The notes under the pieces are model-generated. The model saw only the letters and a list, made by a program, of their open reading frames with translations. It ran no database searches and was not told the DNA's origin. The position numbers and the translations under genes were made by a program. A stretch of 64,000 nucleotides of DNA from Glutinoglossum americanum (lineage: Eukaryota; Ascomycota; Geoglossomycetes; Geoglossales; Geoglossaceae). Location of the stretch: the NCBI GenBank assembly GCA_020080175.1, contig JAGHQL010000032.1, positions 104,285 through 168,284 on the forward strand, given 5' to 3'. Every line of letters starts with the position of its first letter. The first letter of the stretch is position 1. Below, piece after piece: positions 43,945 to 54,126 of the stretch.

Positions 43945-46478
43945 TTAAACCTCAATCTCTATATTCTCCAACTGCCACTTATTTAGAGCTTCAAGCGATG
44001 ATATTGTATATGGATGTTGAGGGCCAAGGACTTGTTTCCGCAGCTGGAGGCATTTCTCCAACGATAAAATAGCCTCCTTGTTGCGGCCTTGAGACTTGAG
44101 CGTAAATGCAAGGTTGGCCATGCTGGTTAGCGTGGAAGGATGCTCCTCCCCAAGCACCCTCTTTCTCGTCTCCATCACTTGCACCCCCAGCTCTTCGGCC
44201 TCCTTCCACCGCCCTTGATTCCTGTATGTCGATGCCAGGTTGGCCATGCTGGTTAGCGTGTCTGGATGCTCCTCCCCAAGCACCCTCGCACTCGTCTCCA
44301 TCACTTGCACCTCCAGCTCTTCGGCCTCCTTCCACCGCCCTTGATTCCTGTATGTCGATGCCAGGTTGGCCATGCTGGTCAGCGTGGAAGGATGCTCCGG
44401 CCCAAGTTCCCTCTCTTTTGTTTCTAGCGCTCGCCGGTGCATTGCTTCAGCCTCGATATACTTGCCTTGCCAGCTCAAGACTAACCCAACACTGTTGATG
44501 CTATTCAGCGTTTTTGGGTGCTCCGCTCCTAAAGTAACCTCCCTTGCTTCTAAAGCACTGAGGCCCATCTCCTGCGCTGCCCGATAGTTTCCCATCTCGC
44601 TGGCATACCACGCAGCCTTGAAAAGAACCGACGCCCACGCTTCCAGCGGCTTTATATCAGTTGGCCGATACGCTACGGCTGTTTGAGCGTGAGGAAACAG
44701 TGCTTGGCACACCGCCCAATTCTCATACAGTCCCACCGGGTAATTGTCATCCATGAGCATCATGTACGTCCCCTTCCATCCATCTAGCTCGTCATACAGC
44801 TCCAGCCATTTCTTCATCGAGAACTGCACCAGTCGATGCATTTCAAATTCGTTCCCGTCCACATTCATCTCAACTAGGGAATAGCTGATCAACGTGTGGA
44901 TATCCTCTTCGAAATCGACATCCTTATCCTCGTCTCGCTGGTATCGATTATGGAGAAGCGATTCCGGGATCCCCTGCCTGTCGAAAAGACTCATCAACGA
45001 GAGCAGCCGAGCAGCTGTCGGTAAGTCTTTCCGGATATGTTCGAACGAGATCTGCCAGGTCGTGATAATCGAGTTGGATACCCTGCCGTCCCTGCGACTG
45101 TCTCCTACGTCCTTCTTAAGCAGACGAGCTCGGTCATGGTCGCTTCTGCGAATCTCATCTAGGTATCGCGAGATGGTCATACGCGGTGCTCTCTGCTCGA
45201 TGTAAGCCGCCGCCTGCGTGATAGCGAGGGGCATGTAGTCAAGAGCTTGTAGAAGTTCGATCGCGTTATGCTCATCAGCATCAAAGCTGAGCTTCTTCCA
45301 GAGGAGAGAGAGCGCATCACCCTCATCCATTGGCTTGACCTCCCTGATGTAAGTGTGGCTTCCCGTCAGCCTGTAAGCTACATCTCGGCTCCGAGAGGTG
45401 ATGAGGATCGACCCATTTGGCGATTGAGGTAGGAATTCTGACAGCGACTCTACTGCTTGACCCGATTTATCGGATCCGATAGCTTGCGTTCTATCAAGTG
45501 GAGGGAAGACGACGCCCGAGTCATCAACATTGTCAACGATCATCACCCATCGCCCGTTCGACTCGTCGCATAACCAGTTGCGAACAAGCCGGAGAACATC
45601 CGCCTTAGGATTGTCCCACCCTTCCATCCTCGTCATTTCAGCGACTCTCCAGTACCCCTCCTCGAATCTCGCTTGCGTGCCTGCGTGCACCCAGAACACC
45701 CACGTTGTCGGCGACTCGTCCCGCACCCGGTAGGCATATTCGATGGCAATCTGGGATTTCCTGTTCAGAGGGTCAGCCACTGATCAATGCAAGCTCGTAA
45801 TGCCTGGTGTCTACCCGACGCCTCCAAGGCCAACAAGTGCTACCCTAGACGCAGACTGCTGGCTGATGCATTTAATTTCGGTAAAAATCTTACGATCTAT
45901 AAAGTGTGGGTCACGCCGGAACGGAACGGTGGAGGAAGGGGCCGGACGAGGCAGTGTTTGGACTAATAACAATAGACTGTTAGAATGTAGATATATGACC
46001 TAGACCACGCGAGCGCCATACCTGACAAGGGGTCTTTGAGAAGTGACGATGAAGCGGCGGCGTGGAATGTTAGTGTCTGGATATACCCTCGGACAACTGC
46101 TGTTATCTTCCCCACCTTTGCGTCACGCCGAAGGCTCCGGAATGCCTTCCTCCTTCTTCTAGCCCAAGAGTCATCCGATACAGGTAGCACCTCCGCAATC
46201 ACATTATCTAGCGCCTTTATCTGTACCCCACACCCTTCGACAGCAGGAAGGAGCGCCTTTTTAGTTTCATCTTGCATACATCCGGTATCGATCGCCGTTT
46301 TCGTCTGGCGGAGGGCATCCAGCAGTACGGGCAGCTCAGTTTTAATGTGGAGGAACACTTCCGGGATCTCTCCTAGGTCGGACTGATATTCTTCAAGACG
46401 TTTCAGAACCCGGGAGCCGAGGTCAACGAGCTGGATTATGTTGGCGACGATGCCGACTACGGCTAGAGCTTCCGCCAT
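43945..46478 (-). CDS. NLR-type receptor: SesA - NB-ARC - TPR
   Basis: Three exons, 46478..46022, 45962..45815 and 45760..43945, giving 806 aa. The N-terminus (MAEALAVVGIVANIIQLVDL, EIPEVFLHIKTELPVLLDAL, GCGVQIKALDNVIAEVL) matches the SesA domain of fungal STAND receptors. The NB-ARC P-loop GLGGVGKS (197-204) is rebuilt across the second intron. Walker B is WVMIVDNVDD (~273), followed by GSILITSRSRDVA, MPLAITQAAAYIEQ and MHRLVQFSMKKWL. The C-terminus holds about five 42-residue TPRs of the kinesin-light-chain type (HPSTLTSMANLASTYRNQGR), two of them almost identical. Family knowledge places such proteins in non-self recognition and programmed cell death, with TPRs as ligand sensor. Exon joins and motifs are intact, so the gene looks functional. 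Confidence 0.92.
44191..44442. repeat. 126-bp tandem repeats inside the TPR-coding region
   Basis: The segment beginning CTCTTCGGCCTCCTTCCACC at 44191 recurs at 44317, exactly 126 bp (42 codons) later, with very few differences. A third, slightly diverged unit lies before it (44106-44190). The period equals one TPR. Confidence 0.85.
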
Positions 46479-46899
46479 CTCATCGTAATAATTCTCGAAG
46501 CATGACGCGGACTACATTTGTAGGGTGTTGAGAATGCGAACGGCATTTGGCAGAGCTCTTCGGGTGGGGCATAGCTGCGCAAAGGGACGCCAAGGCAAGT
46601 GGAAGGCAGGGTGCGACGGAAACTAACGGCGGCATACCAAGCAGGGGCTGTATTGTACAGCCAGTCAGGTATTATAAAGTGCGGCGAATAATAGAAGACA
46701 AGTAGGAGGATTACAAGTGTATGGTATACAAAAAGCCGGCGGCAAACTCAGTCTGCCAGCAGACGCTGACGGCGCTTGCTGAGAGCCTGCGGGAGCTACA
46801 GTAGCAGGGAGGGCGGCCGAGCCGCACCGACCAGACCCCTGTTGAGATATACACCACAAGGGTGCATAGCCATAATAGAATATACATACATACGTTGAG
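46479..46899. other. Intergenic region upstream of the NLR
   Basis: 0.4 kb, presumed NLR promoter running into the retroelement relic. No motif noted. Confidence 0.4.
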
Positions 46900-47455
46900 A
46901 TATACGAGATCGCATTGCTCTCCACTGGATCACTCGAGATAGGAAAGGTGCCGCAAGAATGGAAGGTAGCGAAGAGTGTGCCGCTGCAGAGGCCGAAGCG
47001 GAAAGACTACACGGTAGCAAATAACTACAGGCCGATCTCCCTCTTTCCGACACTGGGGAAAGCACTGGAGTCGCTGGTGGCGGAGAGAATAGCATGCCTA
47101 GTTGAGAAATACAGCCTACTGCCTAAGACACACTTTGGGGAGGTCGACGACGCACGCGCTGTCGTATCTATACGAGGGAAGAAGACGTTGTCCCTCGTGT
47201 CATTTGATGTCAAAGGCGCGTACAACAACGCGGCCACAGAGCCAGAAATCAAGAGGCTACGGCAACGCCAGATCCCCGAGACGATAGCAAGATGGGTGCA
47301 GGACTTTTTGCACGAACCGCCGAGCGAGTATCCTTATGAACGGGTTTATATCAGAAGTGCAGGAACTCCCGCAGGCTGGCATCCCGCAAGGATCAGCACT
47401 TGCCCCAATCCCCCTTCCATTCTTCAACGCGGATCTCGCGCGGAGCGCGAATCAT
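46900..47455 (+). pseudogene. Non-LTR (LINE) reverse transcriptase relic
   Basis: The frame reads LEIGKVPQEWKVAKSVPLQR, NNYRPISLFPTLGKALES, VAERIACLVEKYSLLPKTHFG, then LSLVSFDVKGAYNN and RRLRQRQIPE-like sequence, all hallmarks of LINE reverse transcriptase fingers and palm. After 47340 the homologous frame shifts: the ISEVQELPQAGIPQGSALAP block is in another frame. A stretch between HFG and the SFDVKGAYNN block seems deleted, and the catalytic F/YxDD block is missing. It is a 5'- and 3'-truncated, frameshifted, inactive fragment. Confidence 0.85.
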
Positions 47456-48237
47456 ATGGGCTCCCCCTTCCAGCCGAAAGCGGGTTCGCGCAACATGCTG
47501 CCATAAACCCCACCAGCTCCTAGTTGGCCTATCAACGTAGCCTAAGCTGCGCCGAACTCCCAACTGCAGTACATATGCTGCGTGAAATTTTCACGTTGAT
47601 CCAGCCTAGTTTTGCATGCATGTAAATACTATTGCTATCCAAATTCTTATTTTTAGGGTAACCGGTGCCGATTGTGCAGATGCGATCTCGGATAAGTCAG
47701 CCTGCCAGCTAAACTCTGTTTGTTGGACATGGCCGCTCTAAAATTTTGGCTTGGTATGGATCCATAGCTTATCCTGTTCCGGTTAAGAGGGGTTGTGTCC
47801 GAATAGTTCGCGTCGAGGAGTCAGTTTTTTTTTCCTCTCGGCGATGCGCTTCTTGATACTTGTAGAGCCAGTTTCTCAGCAGGAGCGAGCTTAACCTGCT
47901 GCCGGCCTCTATTCCCAATCGATCATCCTTCTACCCACCAACATGCATATAACCTCCACAATACGTAGGACGGCACCATAAATTTTTAAGACTCTTCGCT
48001 TAGGTGCCACTCCACTAAATTCCAGTCACTACTGCTCCCGACCATGCTGTAGTTGGCAGGTACTCGCTTAACTGGGATTTAGTTAAGAGTCTTAAAACTT
48101 ATGGTGCCGTCCTCCGTACTTGCAGTGAATTTTTTTTATTTTTGGGGGGGGGAATGTAATTATCGTTATTGGTTCGGTAAGGACGCGGGCTGGAATCTGG
48201 AATGCTAGGCTCTCACTACATGGTAATAGCGCCTTTC
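47456..48237. other. Intergenic region
   Basis: 0.8 kb between the retroelement relic and the duplicated segment; contains the inverted-repeat element at 47964-48116. No gene recognised. Confidence 0.5.
47964..48116. mobile_element. MITE-like element with ~33-bp terminal inverted repeats and TA flanks (copy 2)
   Basis: The left arm (from 47964) reads CGTAGGACGGCACCATAA and continues to AAGACTCTT. The right arm, reverse-complemented from 48116, reads CGGAGGACGGCACCATAA and continues to AAGACTCTT. Both ends are flanked by TA (47962-47963 and 48117-48118), the target site typical of Tc1/mariner transposition. The ~150-bp element has no ORF. Confidence 0.78.
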
Positions 48238-48670
48238 TTGTTTTTTGTCCGGTTTGGGGAGATCGAGATCCTGAACGATGATGATGTTGTTGTTGTTATT
48301 ATTGAAACGCCTGACATTCTAGAGGAGCATGCATTCTAGGGTGAGTGAATGGGCGGGAGGGCACACATATAAGCACCAGAGGGATGGGAATGCCTTATGA
48401 TAGTCACTCGTGAGGGTCTCGGTATTTTAAATCAAGTCTACCAAGATCTTCTTAAAGTTCGCCAACACCCTTTGACACATTGCGCCTTAGGACAGTGCCA
48501 ACCCCCCCTCGAAAACTATAACCCTAAACCTCTTCCTTTAAAATATCATACCCCTCGCCCTCATCAAACATGCCGCCCATAGTCAGAAGCATGAGCCAGA
48601 CAAACCACTCGCGGAACTTGAACGCAAGCCAGGAAATATCCTTTACATTCTCCCATTGTTGAATAGCTTT
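48238..48670. repeat. Duplicated segment, gene-associated copy (partner 42212-42645)
   Basis: This copy covers the 3' flank and the last ~49 codons of the FAD monooxygenase gene. It is the likely source of the truncated copy about 6 kb upstream, since here the sequence continues into an intact coding frame. Confidence 0.85.
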
Positions 48671-49897
48671 CTTGTGAGCTTTGTCGACGATGGGACGGCG
48701 GAGAGTGTCGTACCGAGAGAAAGCCGCGGAGAGATCCGCTGAGGTCCAGGATGGGGAATCGGAGGGCGATGAGGAGGCGGAAGAACTGGAGTGTTTTGCG
48801 AGAAGGCGGGAGAGTAGGATCACGTCGTCGAGGCAGATACCCACGGATTGGCCTTGGGGAGGCATCTGTGAACGGAAGAGAGGTGTCAGCGGGTGGAAGG
48901 TCACGTCCAAAGCAATTGAAGGGGGAAAAAGTAATAAAGACGGTTGAACACTACATACCGCATGCGCCGCATCCCCCACCAAAATCGCCCTCCCTCTCCA
49001 CCACGTTCCCTCCATCCCCAGAGCGAACACCGGAAAAAGAAACCATTCTTCCACTCTACTAACCACCTCCCTCACAGTCTCAATCCTACTCTCCCCAAAC
49101 CGTCTATCAACTTCCCTCTTCACGGCCTCCTCATCCTCGCCTCTCACCCTCCACCCATTCACCTCCTTGCTGACCTTCTCGATGTCCGGAAACCCCATTA
49201 CGGCCGCGACATAAATCTCGTCTTTGTCGTCCCCGGAACAGAAACTCGTCAGCAAGCTACCGCTTCGCGAGATGTTCATGGCTGTCCCGCCGCCTTCTCT
49301 GCAGAAATGCAGTCTGGACGGCTCTATCCGGGCGTACCCATATGCCCCTACCACACCCGTATACTCCGCCCTCCGCTCTGGATCCACCCACCCCTTGCGA
49401 ATAGTAGAATGGATCCCGTCTGCACCAACTACCAACGCTCCCCGAGCTTCACTCCCATCTGCAAAGTGGACAACCATCTCTTCGCCAACCTCAGCTATCT
49501 CTAGAGCTTTCTTCCCGTGCTGGACCTGAACCCCCGCCTCCCGTACCGCCTCTAGGAGCGTTTGATGGACCTCTCTCCGCCGCAATCTTAATCCTCCTGT
49601 CTTTGTCCCTTTACCGAAATTAAACTCCCCGAGCCTCGTCCTACTAGGACTACTCCATATTTCCATAGTCTCAATCTTCGCGCCCCTTGGCCGGAGCCGG
49701 TCGAGGACACCGAGATGGTCCAGGGCTCGGAGACAAGAAGGAGGGAGGTGGATTGCGCCGCCGATGGTGGAGGGGGTAGGTGAGGCCTCATAAACGGTAG
49801 AAGGTATACCGTGGTGGGAGAGGGAGAGGGAAAGGGCAAGGCCGGCGATACCGCCGCCAATGACGAGCACGCTAGTAGCGGGTGGTTGGGATGGCAT
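48524..49897 (-). CDS. FAD-dependent monooxygenase (salicylate hydroxylase-like)
   Basis: Two exons, 49897..48959 and 48865..48524, with a 93-nt intron that has no stop codon and is a multiple of three, giving 426 aa when spliced. It would hydroxylate an aromatic or polyketide-like substrate using FAD and NAD(P)H. Visible motifs are the Rossmann fingerprint VLVIGGGIAGLALSLSLSHH (10-29), the DG motif region GALVVGADGIHSTIRK (~160), and the second FAD motif RAILVGDAAHA (~303-313), right before the intron, completed by MPPQGQSVGICLDDVILLSR. The C-terminus (WLAFKFREWFVWLMLLTMGG) is typical of this fungal family. Substrate cannot be deduced; no biosynthetic partners adjoin. The 3' end is copied at 42212-42645. 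Confidence 0.92.
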   Translation of the reverse strand: MPSQPPATSVLVIGGGIAGLALSLSLSHHGIPSTVYEASPTPSTIGGAIHLPPSCLRALDHLGVLDRLRPRGAKIETMEIWSSPSRTRLGEFNFGKGTKTGGLRLRRREVHQTLLEAVREAGVQVQHGKKALEIAEVGEEMVVHFADGSEARGALVVGADGIHSTIRKGWVDPERRAEYTGVVGAYGYARIEPSRLHFCREGGGTAMNISRSGSLLTSFCSGDDKDEIYVAAVMGFPDIEKVSKEVNGWRVRGEDEEAVKREVDRRFGESRIETVREVVSRVEEWFLFPVFALGMEGTWWRGRAILVGDAAHAVCSVQPSLLLFPPSIALDVTFHPLTPLFRSQMPPQGQSVGICLDDVILLSRLLAKHSSSSASSSPSDSPSWTSADLSAAFSRYDTLRRPIVDKAHKKAIQQWENVKDISWLAFKFREWFVWLMLLTMGGMFDEGEGYDILKEEV

Positions 49898-50538
49898 GTG
49901 GTGTACGTGTGATTGTTGGGGTTAGGTGTGTGTTCCTTAGGAGAGAGGCTGGAGAGCCTTTATACCAGGGCCTGGTCGTGTTGTAATCTAGCCCTTTCCT
50001 CTTGGTAGCAACGGGTGCGTGGACATCGTATCTGCATGCTTAGCGTGTGTAACCCTACGCGCAATCAGCTCCGGCATCCAGTAAAGGAGAAAGGCAGAAA
50101 AATACGAAAAGATCAACACCGAATTTACCCTATTTGTGCCATGAATAGATCCCCTCTCTCCACTTTAATTCGTCTAGGCGTGAGACTGATCGTCTATCCC
50201 ATGCATCACCGTTCCTTGTTCCTCAAGACTTATATCTGATGTATATTGTTGATACCCGCGGACTATACTTGCTTTGGGGAAAAATCCCGGAATCGCGAAA
50301 GTGATATCGCGCGTGGTGTAATTACAGGCGGCCGCTGTGCCCCTTTGACTATTTCTAATTTGGGAAAGGAAAGGCTCAATTGCGATTTCCATTGTCGTAT
50401 ATACTGTAGCTTTGTGGATCACGTGGGCGCCACAGCAAACCAAACACGCATATATCAGACAGACAGCCATAGTACAAGGACTGGTATGTGGCGTATCGGG
50501 TTTGCAGTGATGACTCCCTTTAGATACAATTCATATAA
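49898..50538. other. Intergenic region
   Basis: 0.64 kb between two minus-strand genes; no motif seen beyond short unsupported ORFs. Confidence 0.5.
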
Positions 50539-51440
50539 CTAGAGGACTTCCCAACGAATTCCGATATAGGGTGCCCGCCAAGTTTCCACTTCCCTAACCC
50601 AGAGCCTCCACGCCTGTTCGACATAACCACGATTTGCAATCTCACAATCCGCCTTCTGTTTAGAAGTCAAATACTTGATTCCACCTCGTCCCCCTAATAC
50701 GGTAGTCCCACCTAAAGCCGCAAGATTGATCGCCGCGGTTTGAATTCGTGCGTTTGCCTGTGTGTAGACAGCTCGGTAAACCGCTTCTTCAATAGTGGAC
50801 CCGATGGTCACGAAGCCGTGGTTGCCCATAAGGACGACCGCGTGTTTCGGGTCGCTGCTGCCCTTGGTGGAAGTGTTGGTTGGACCGAAGTAAGAGGCAG
50901 CGATGTCATCGAGGCGTATGTTTTTTGACCAACATGTCCGCGGTGTCGGTGGAGTTGTAATATTTCCCAATGTCGAATATGGGAACTTGGTCGCCTAATG
51001 GAGACAAAATCAGGCGGGTTTAGCAAAAGACGTAGTAGTACAGAGGTATTTACCAAACTAACCTAGAAAACCTGCTATATGAAATACAGCGTCCAACCCT
51101 CCATCTACCACAGAATGCGGGACCACATCCTCCGAATGGCTATGCACCAAGCTTACCACCCCAAGAAACATCTTTAAAATCCCGCTATAAATAAACCGCT
51201 CATGTACCCCTGCAACACCCGAATTCACAGGCTCCCATTGTCAACGTAGTATTCACCGATGCCGCGAGAAGAGCCAACCAGCGCGGGCGGGACAGCTGCG
51301 GAGAGGAAGAACGTGTTATTTGCGGTGTTGAGGGGGTTGCGCACGGAAACATAGCCAAAGGAACCAACGAGCTTGCGGTAATGGAGGACATGGTTGGCAG
51401 TTATGAGAGTGGAGGGGGTTTGGTTGAGGAGAGAGAGCTG
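50539..51440 (-). pseudogene. Class II aldolase/adducin-like gene with two apparent frameshifts
   Basis: Reading down the minus strand gives LITANHVLHYRKLVGSFGYV, VRNPLNTANNTFFLSAAVPP, GIGEYYVDNG, then (frame change near 51228-51233) VNSGVAGVHERFIYSGILKM, VSLVHSHSEDVVPHSV, an intron at 50995..51062, DQVPIFDIGKYYNSTDTADM, then (frame change at the T6 run 50921-50926) KNIRLDDIAASYFG, AVVLMGNHGFVTIG and a stop at 50539. The HSHSED and MGNHG motifs are the zinc-binding/active-site blocks of class II aldolases. The frame loss equals one missing C and one extra A, so either a recent pseudogene or two homopolymer sequencing errors. The 5' end and start codon were not found with confidence. Confidence 0.7.
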
Positions 51441-51940
51441 CGTTGTGATTTTTTTTGATAGAGACTTAGGTAGTTGGGATTAAGTAGGATGGCTCAGGAT
51501 ACCGATTGGAACCTTCCTCCGGGAAAAGGGAGACTGCGAGAGAGCGTCCCCTCAACGTTACGTCGTCATCGTCTGGGATGCGTTGGAGTTGCATGTGAGG
51601 TAAACGATTCCATGGCGGTTGGAATGGGCGGAAACCCCGGACAGCAATTGACTGAATTCGTGTGCTTGCAACATAGCTTGAGTAGTGGCATTGTATGGTA
51701 GCAGGCCTCCTCACATAACCACCAATTCGGGCTCCTTACCGTATCCCGTGACCCGCTTCTCACTGCTGCGAGGCGATGGAACCGAAGGTTTTATGCAGCG
51801 AATTGTTTCTCTCGCTCTGCTGCTCAGCCTGAATTTGAAGCCAACCAATAGCATGCATACAACGAATAAGTTGAAGAGGGGTGGAATCGCCTGGTCGAAG
51901 TGGATCGGCCAAACGTTCTATATCAACCCATCTCAGCAAC
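51441..51940. other. Divergent intergenic region
   Basis: 0.5 kb between the aldolase-like gene and the WSC gene; probable promoters. Short ORFs only. Confidence 0.4.
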
Positions 51941-52997
51941 ATGGCTAAACTCTATGACCTCCACGCATCAGGTTCCAACGTTCAGTTCAACGAATCTTAC
52001 CATAGCGGCCTTGAAACCTCCTCGTATGGCAGAGACCAACAAATCTCTCCACCTCCAGTAATTCAGGCTTTCACTGAATATATCCCTCATCCGCAGTCAC
52101 CGCTTCCTACGGGGATACAGCAAAATTCTGATGTAGATACCCGACAGGGACGGTGGACGAGGACAACCCGGTGTCGAATAGCAGTTGTAGTGGCGATCCT
52201 GTTGCTGCTGGCTGTGATACTTGGAGGATCGCTGGGTGGAACTCTCCCAAAAAGAAAGACAGGTACGGGTGTTTTGAAGGCCATTTTGCATCTTCTCTGC
52301 TTTATGGATATTTCTTTTTGGTTTAAATTCTAACAATGCTATTACTGATGTTCCAAAAATCTCGGGAGCCTCAGCAAAGTCAGTAACCCCAGTAACATCT
52401 GCCGCACCTACTCCCACCACCAAGCCCTCCAACTACCTAGGTTGCTACTTCGACGACTCGCTTCGCGCCCTCCGTGACCAGGCTTTGACTAACAGTTCTA
52501 TGTCACCAATTATCTGTAACTCCTACTGTCACAACTTTTCTTATTATGGCCTCGAATTTGGTAGTCAGTGCTTCTGTGGCAATGAATTTCATGATGGTTA
52601 CCCAAAGGTTGGTGAACGTGAATGTAACACCAACTGTGGGGGAAACATCGCTGCAACGTGTGGTGGAAGCGATCGTCTTAGTCTTTACTCTTTTACGGCA
52701 AAACAAGGGCCTCCTGCGATTAACTTCACCTCTTTGGGCTGCTTTACTGATAAGCCTATACGTGCACTCGCCGACGCCTACCATTCCGACCAGCACATGA
52801 CGCGGCAGCTATGCGCAGGTTTGTGCAACAAGTACCACTATGCAGGTCTCGAAGCTGGTTCTCAGTGTTTTTGCGGGGGTCTACTGCCAGTAGACTATCC
52901 CAAGCTTAACGACTCGGATTGTGACACGATTTGTACAGGTGATCCATCAGCAGTCTGTGGAGGTCGATGGAAGTTGAGTGTGCTTTTAGTTGGTTGA
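51941..52997 (+). CDS. Membrane protein with two WSC domains
   Basis: Two exons, 51941..52262 and 52369..52997, 316 aa. Start chosen at MAKLYDLHAS because the upstream in-frame Met precedes a sequence without similarity. A cytosolic N-terminal segment precedes a single transmembrane helix (CRIAVVVAILLLLAVILGGS, 78-97), making a type II topology, and a Ser/Thr/Pro linker (KSVTPVTSAAPTPTTKPS). Two WSC domains follow: YLGCYFDDSLRAL with C..YCHNFSYYGLEFGSQCFCG, and LGCFTDKPIRAL with LCNKYHYAGLEAGSQCFCGG. WSC modules bind cell-wall polysaccharides in wall sensors or occur on secreted enzymes. The inverted topology and lack of a signal peptide differ from yeast Wsc sensors. The acceptor may be 6 nt later. 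Confidence 0.85.
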
Positions 52998-53172
52998 AAA
53001 GGGTTGATAGGACAATGTATACAGAGAATCGTGCCAAGTGTTTTTTGTTCTCCCTTGCTGAGCAAGTCCAGGGGCTTAGCGGACCCTTGGCCGTAAAATC
53101 TACTGACTTGTGAGGGTTAATGTCGGCGATTTCAAGTCGCCTTTGCTTGTAGTTCTAGTGGTAGTCTTGATA
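52998..53172. other. Short intergenic gap
   Basis: Convergent gap after the WSC gene; nothing recognised. Confidence 0.4.
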
Positions 53173-53520
53173 CTATCTGCTACCGCTTGTAGGTACCTTG
53201 CTGATAGCACCGGGAATGGCTGTAGAGGCAATGTTTGCAGCGGTCCAAGCTTCGCTTTGAATGTCTCCTAGAATATCGCACGGCATGACCAAAGGAGAGA
53301 TGCTGGTGAAGCTGAACCAATAATTCAGAATTTGTGAGTTAAAGCAGTTTAAAAAACAAACTAGAAGAGGGTAAGTCTTTACGCTTAAGGTTGTGATGCC
53401 TGCCTTTGTATTGCTTTTGTTGCGTAGCATTTGAAATGCTAGGACGGCACAGCAGACACTAGCGATCAAGAAAGCGGCCGAACCAACAGCCTTCACCCAC
53501 ATTTTCCCTTTTATCATCAC
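53173..53520 (-). CDS. Small hypothetical membrane protein
   Basis: 115-codon frame with a strong transmembrane helix near the N-terminus (VKAVGSAAFLIASVCCAVLA) and a hydrophobic second segment (LLVCFLNCFNSQILNYWFSF) that may be intronic. The end reads CDILGDIQSEAWTAANIAST. Codon composition looks coding, but no family is recognised and the middle could hide an intron. It could also be the remnant of a larger membrane protein. Confidence 0.35.
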   Translation of the reverse strand: MMIKGKMWVKAVGSAAFLIASVCCAVLAFQMLRNKSNTKAGITTLSVKTYPLLVCFLNCFNSQILNYWFSFTSISPLVMPCDILGDIQSEAWTAANIASTAIPGAISKVPTSGSR

Positions 53521-54126
53521 GATGTTTAAGATGGCTTTTTAGGCCGTCGGTCAACAGTAAAAAAAAGTACCGTATAATGGCGGAGACAAACTACTTTTCA
53601 AAAGTATGTGAACTAGAATAGTTGTAAGAGCTGTCCTTCAGAACTAGGTTCCGGGAATCGATCCCCCTGGAGCAAGAACTGGCCCATTTTGGCTCCCTAT
53701 CAATATTATTTTTGATAAACCCCCCGTTCGGGCCCCAAAAATACCCGAGTCCTCTCGAAGGACCTGTCAAACCGCCCCAATAGAGTAGAAGAAACCGGGA
53801 GCTGAAAACTACATGAATATAGGGACTATCTTATCAGGGCATTCTTTATTAGTTAACGGTAAAAAACAGCTTTGCCGCTCGCCGCTTGCCGCCCGCCACC
53901 TTCCAGCTCCTAGATTCCAATTCCGCCGAAGTTTCTTTGGCGCAGAACTTGTTGAACGGCTCCACCTCGATCAAATAACCTCGAGCGCGCCAAACGGAGA
54001 GAGTAAGTGTCGACGAAAGCCATCTGAGCATATTAGTAAGACATAATTCCTCTTATCTATGCCACCAGCAGGAACCGAAGAAAAATAATCTTGGAATCTC
54101 AATCGAGCCGACACAAGTTCATCTCC
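53521..54126. other. Intergenic region
   Basis: 0.6 kb with no recognisable gene or repeat. Confidence 0.4.

Noticed and set aside
53635-53700. Possible tRNA T-arm (GGGAATCGATCCCC)
   Set aside because: No acceptor stem, D-arm or anticodon stem could be folded around it; the GTTCGA consensus is not met.
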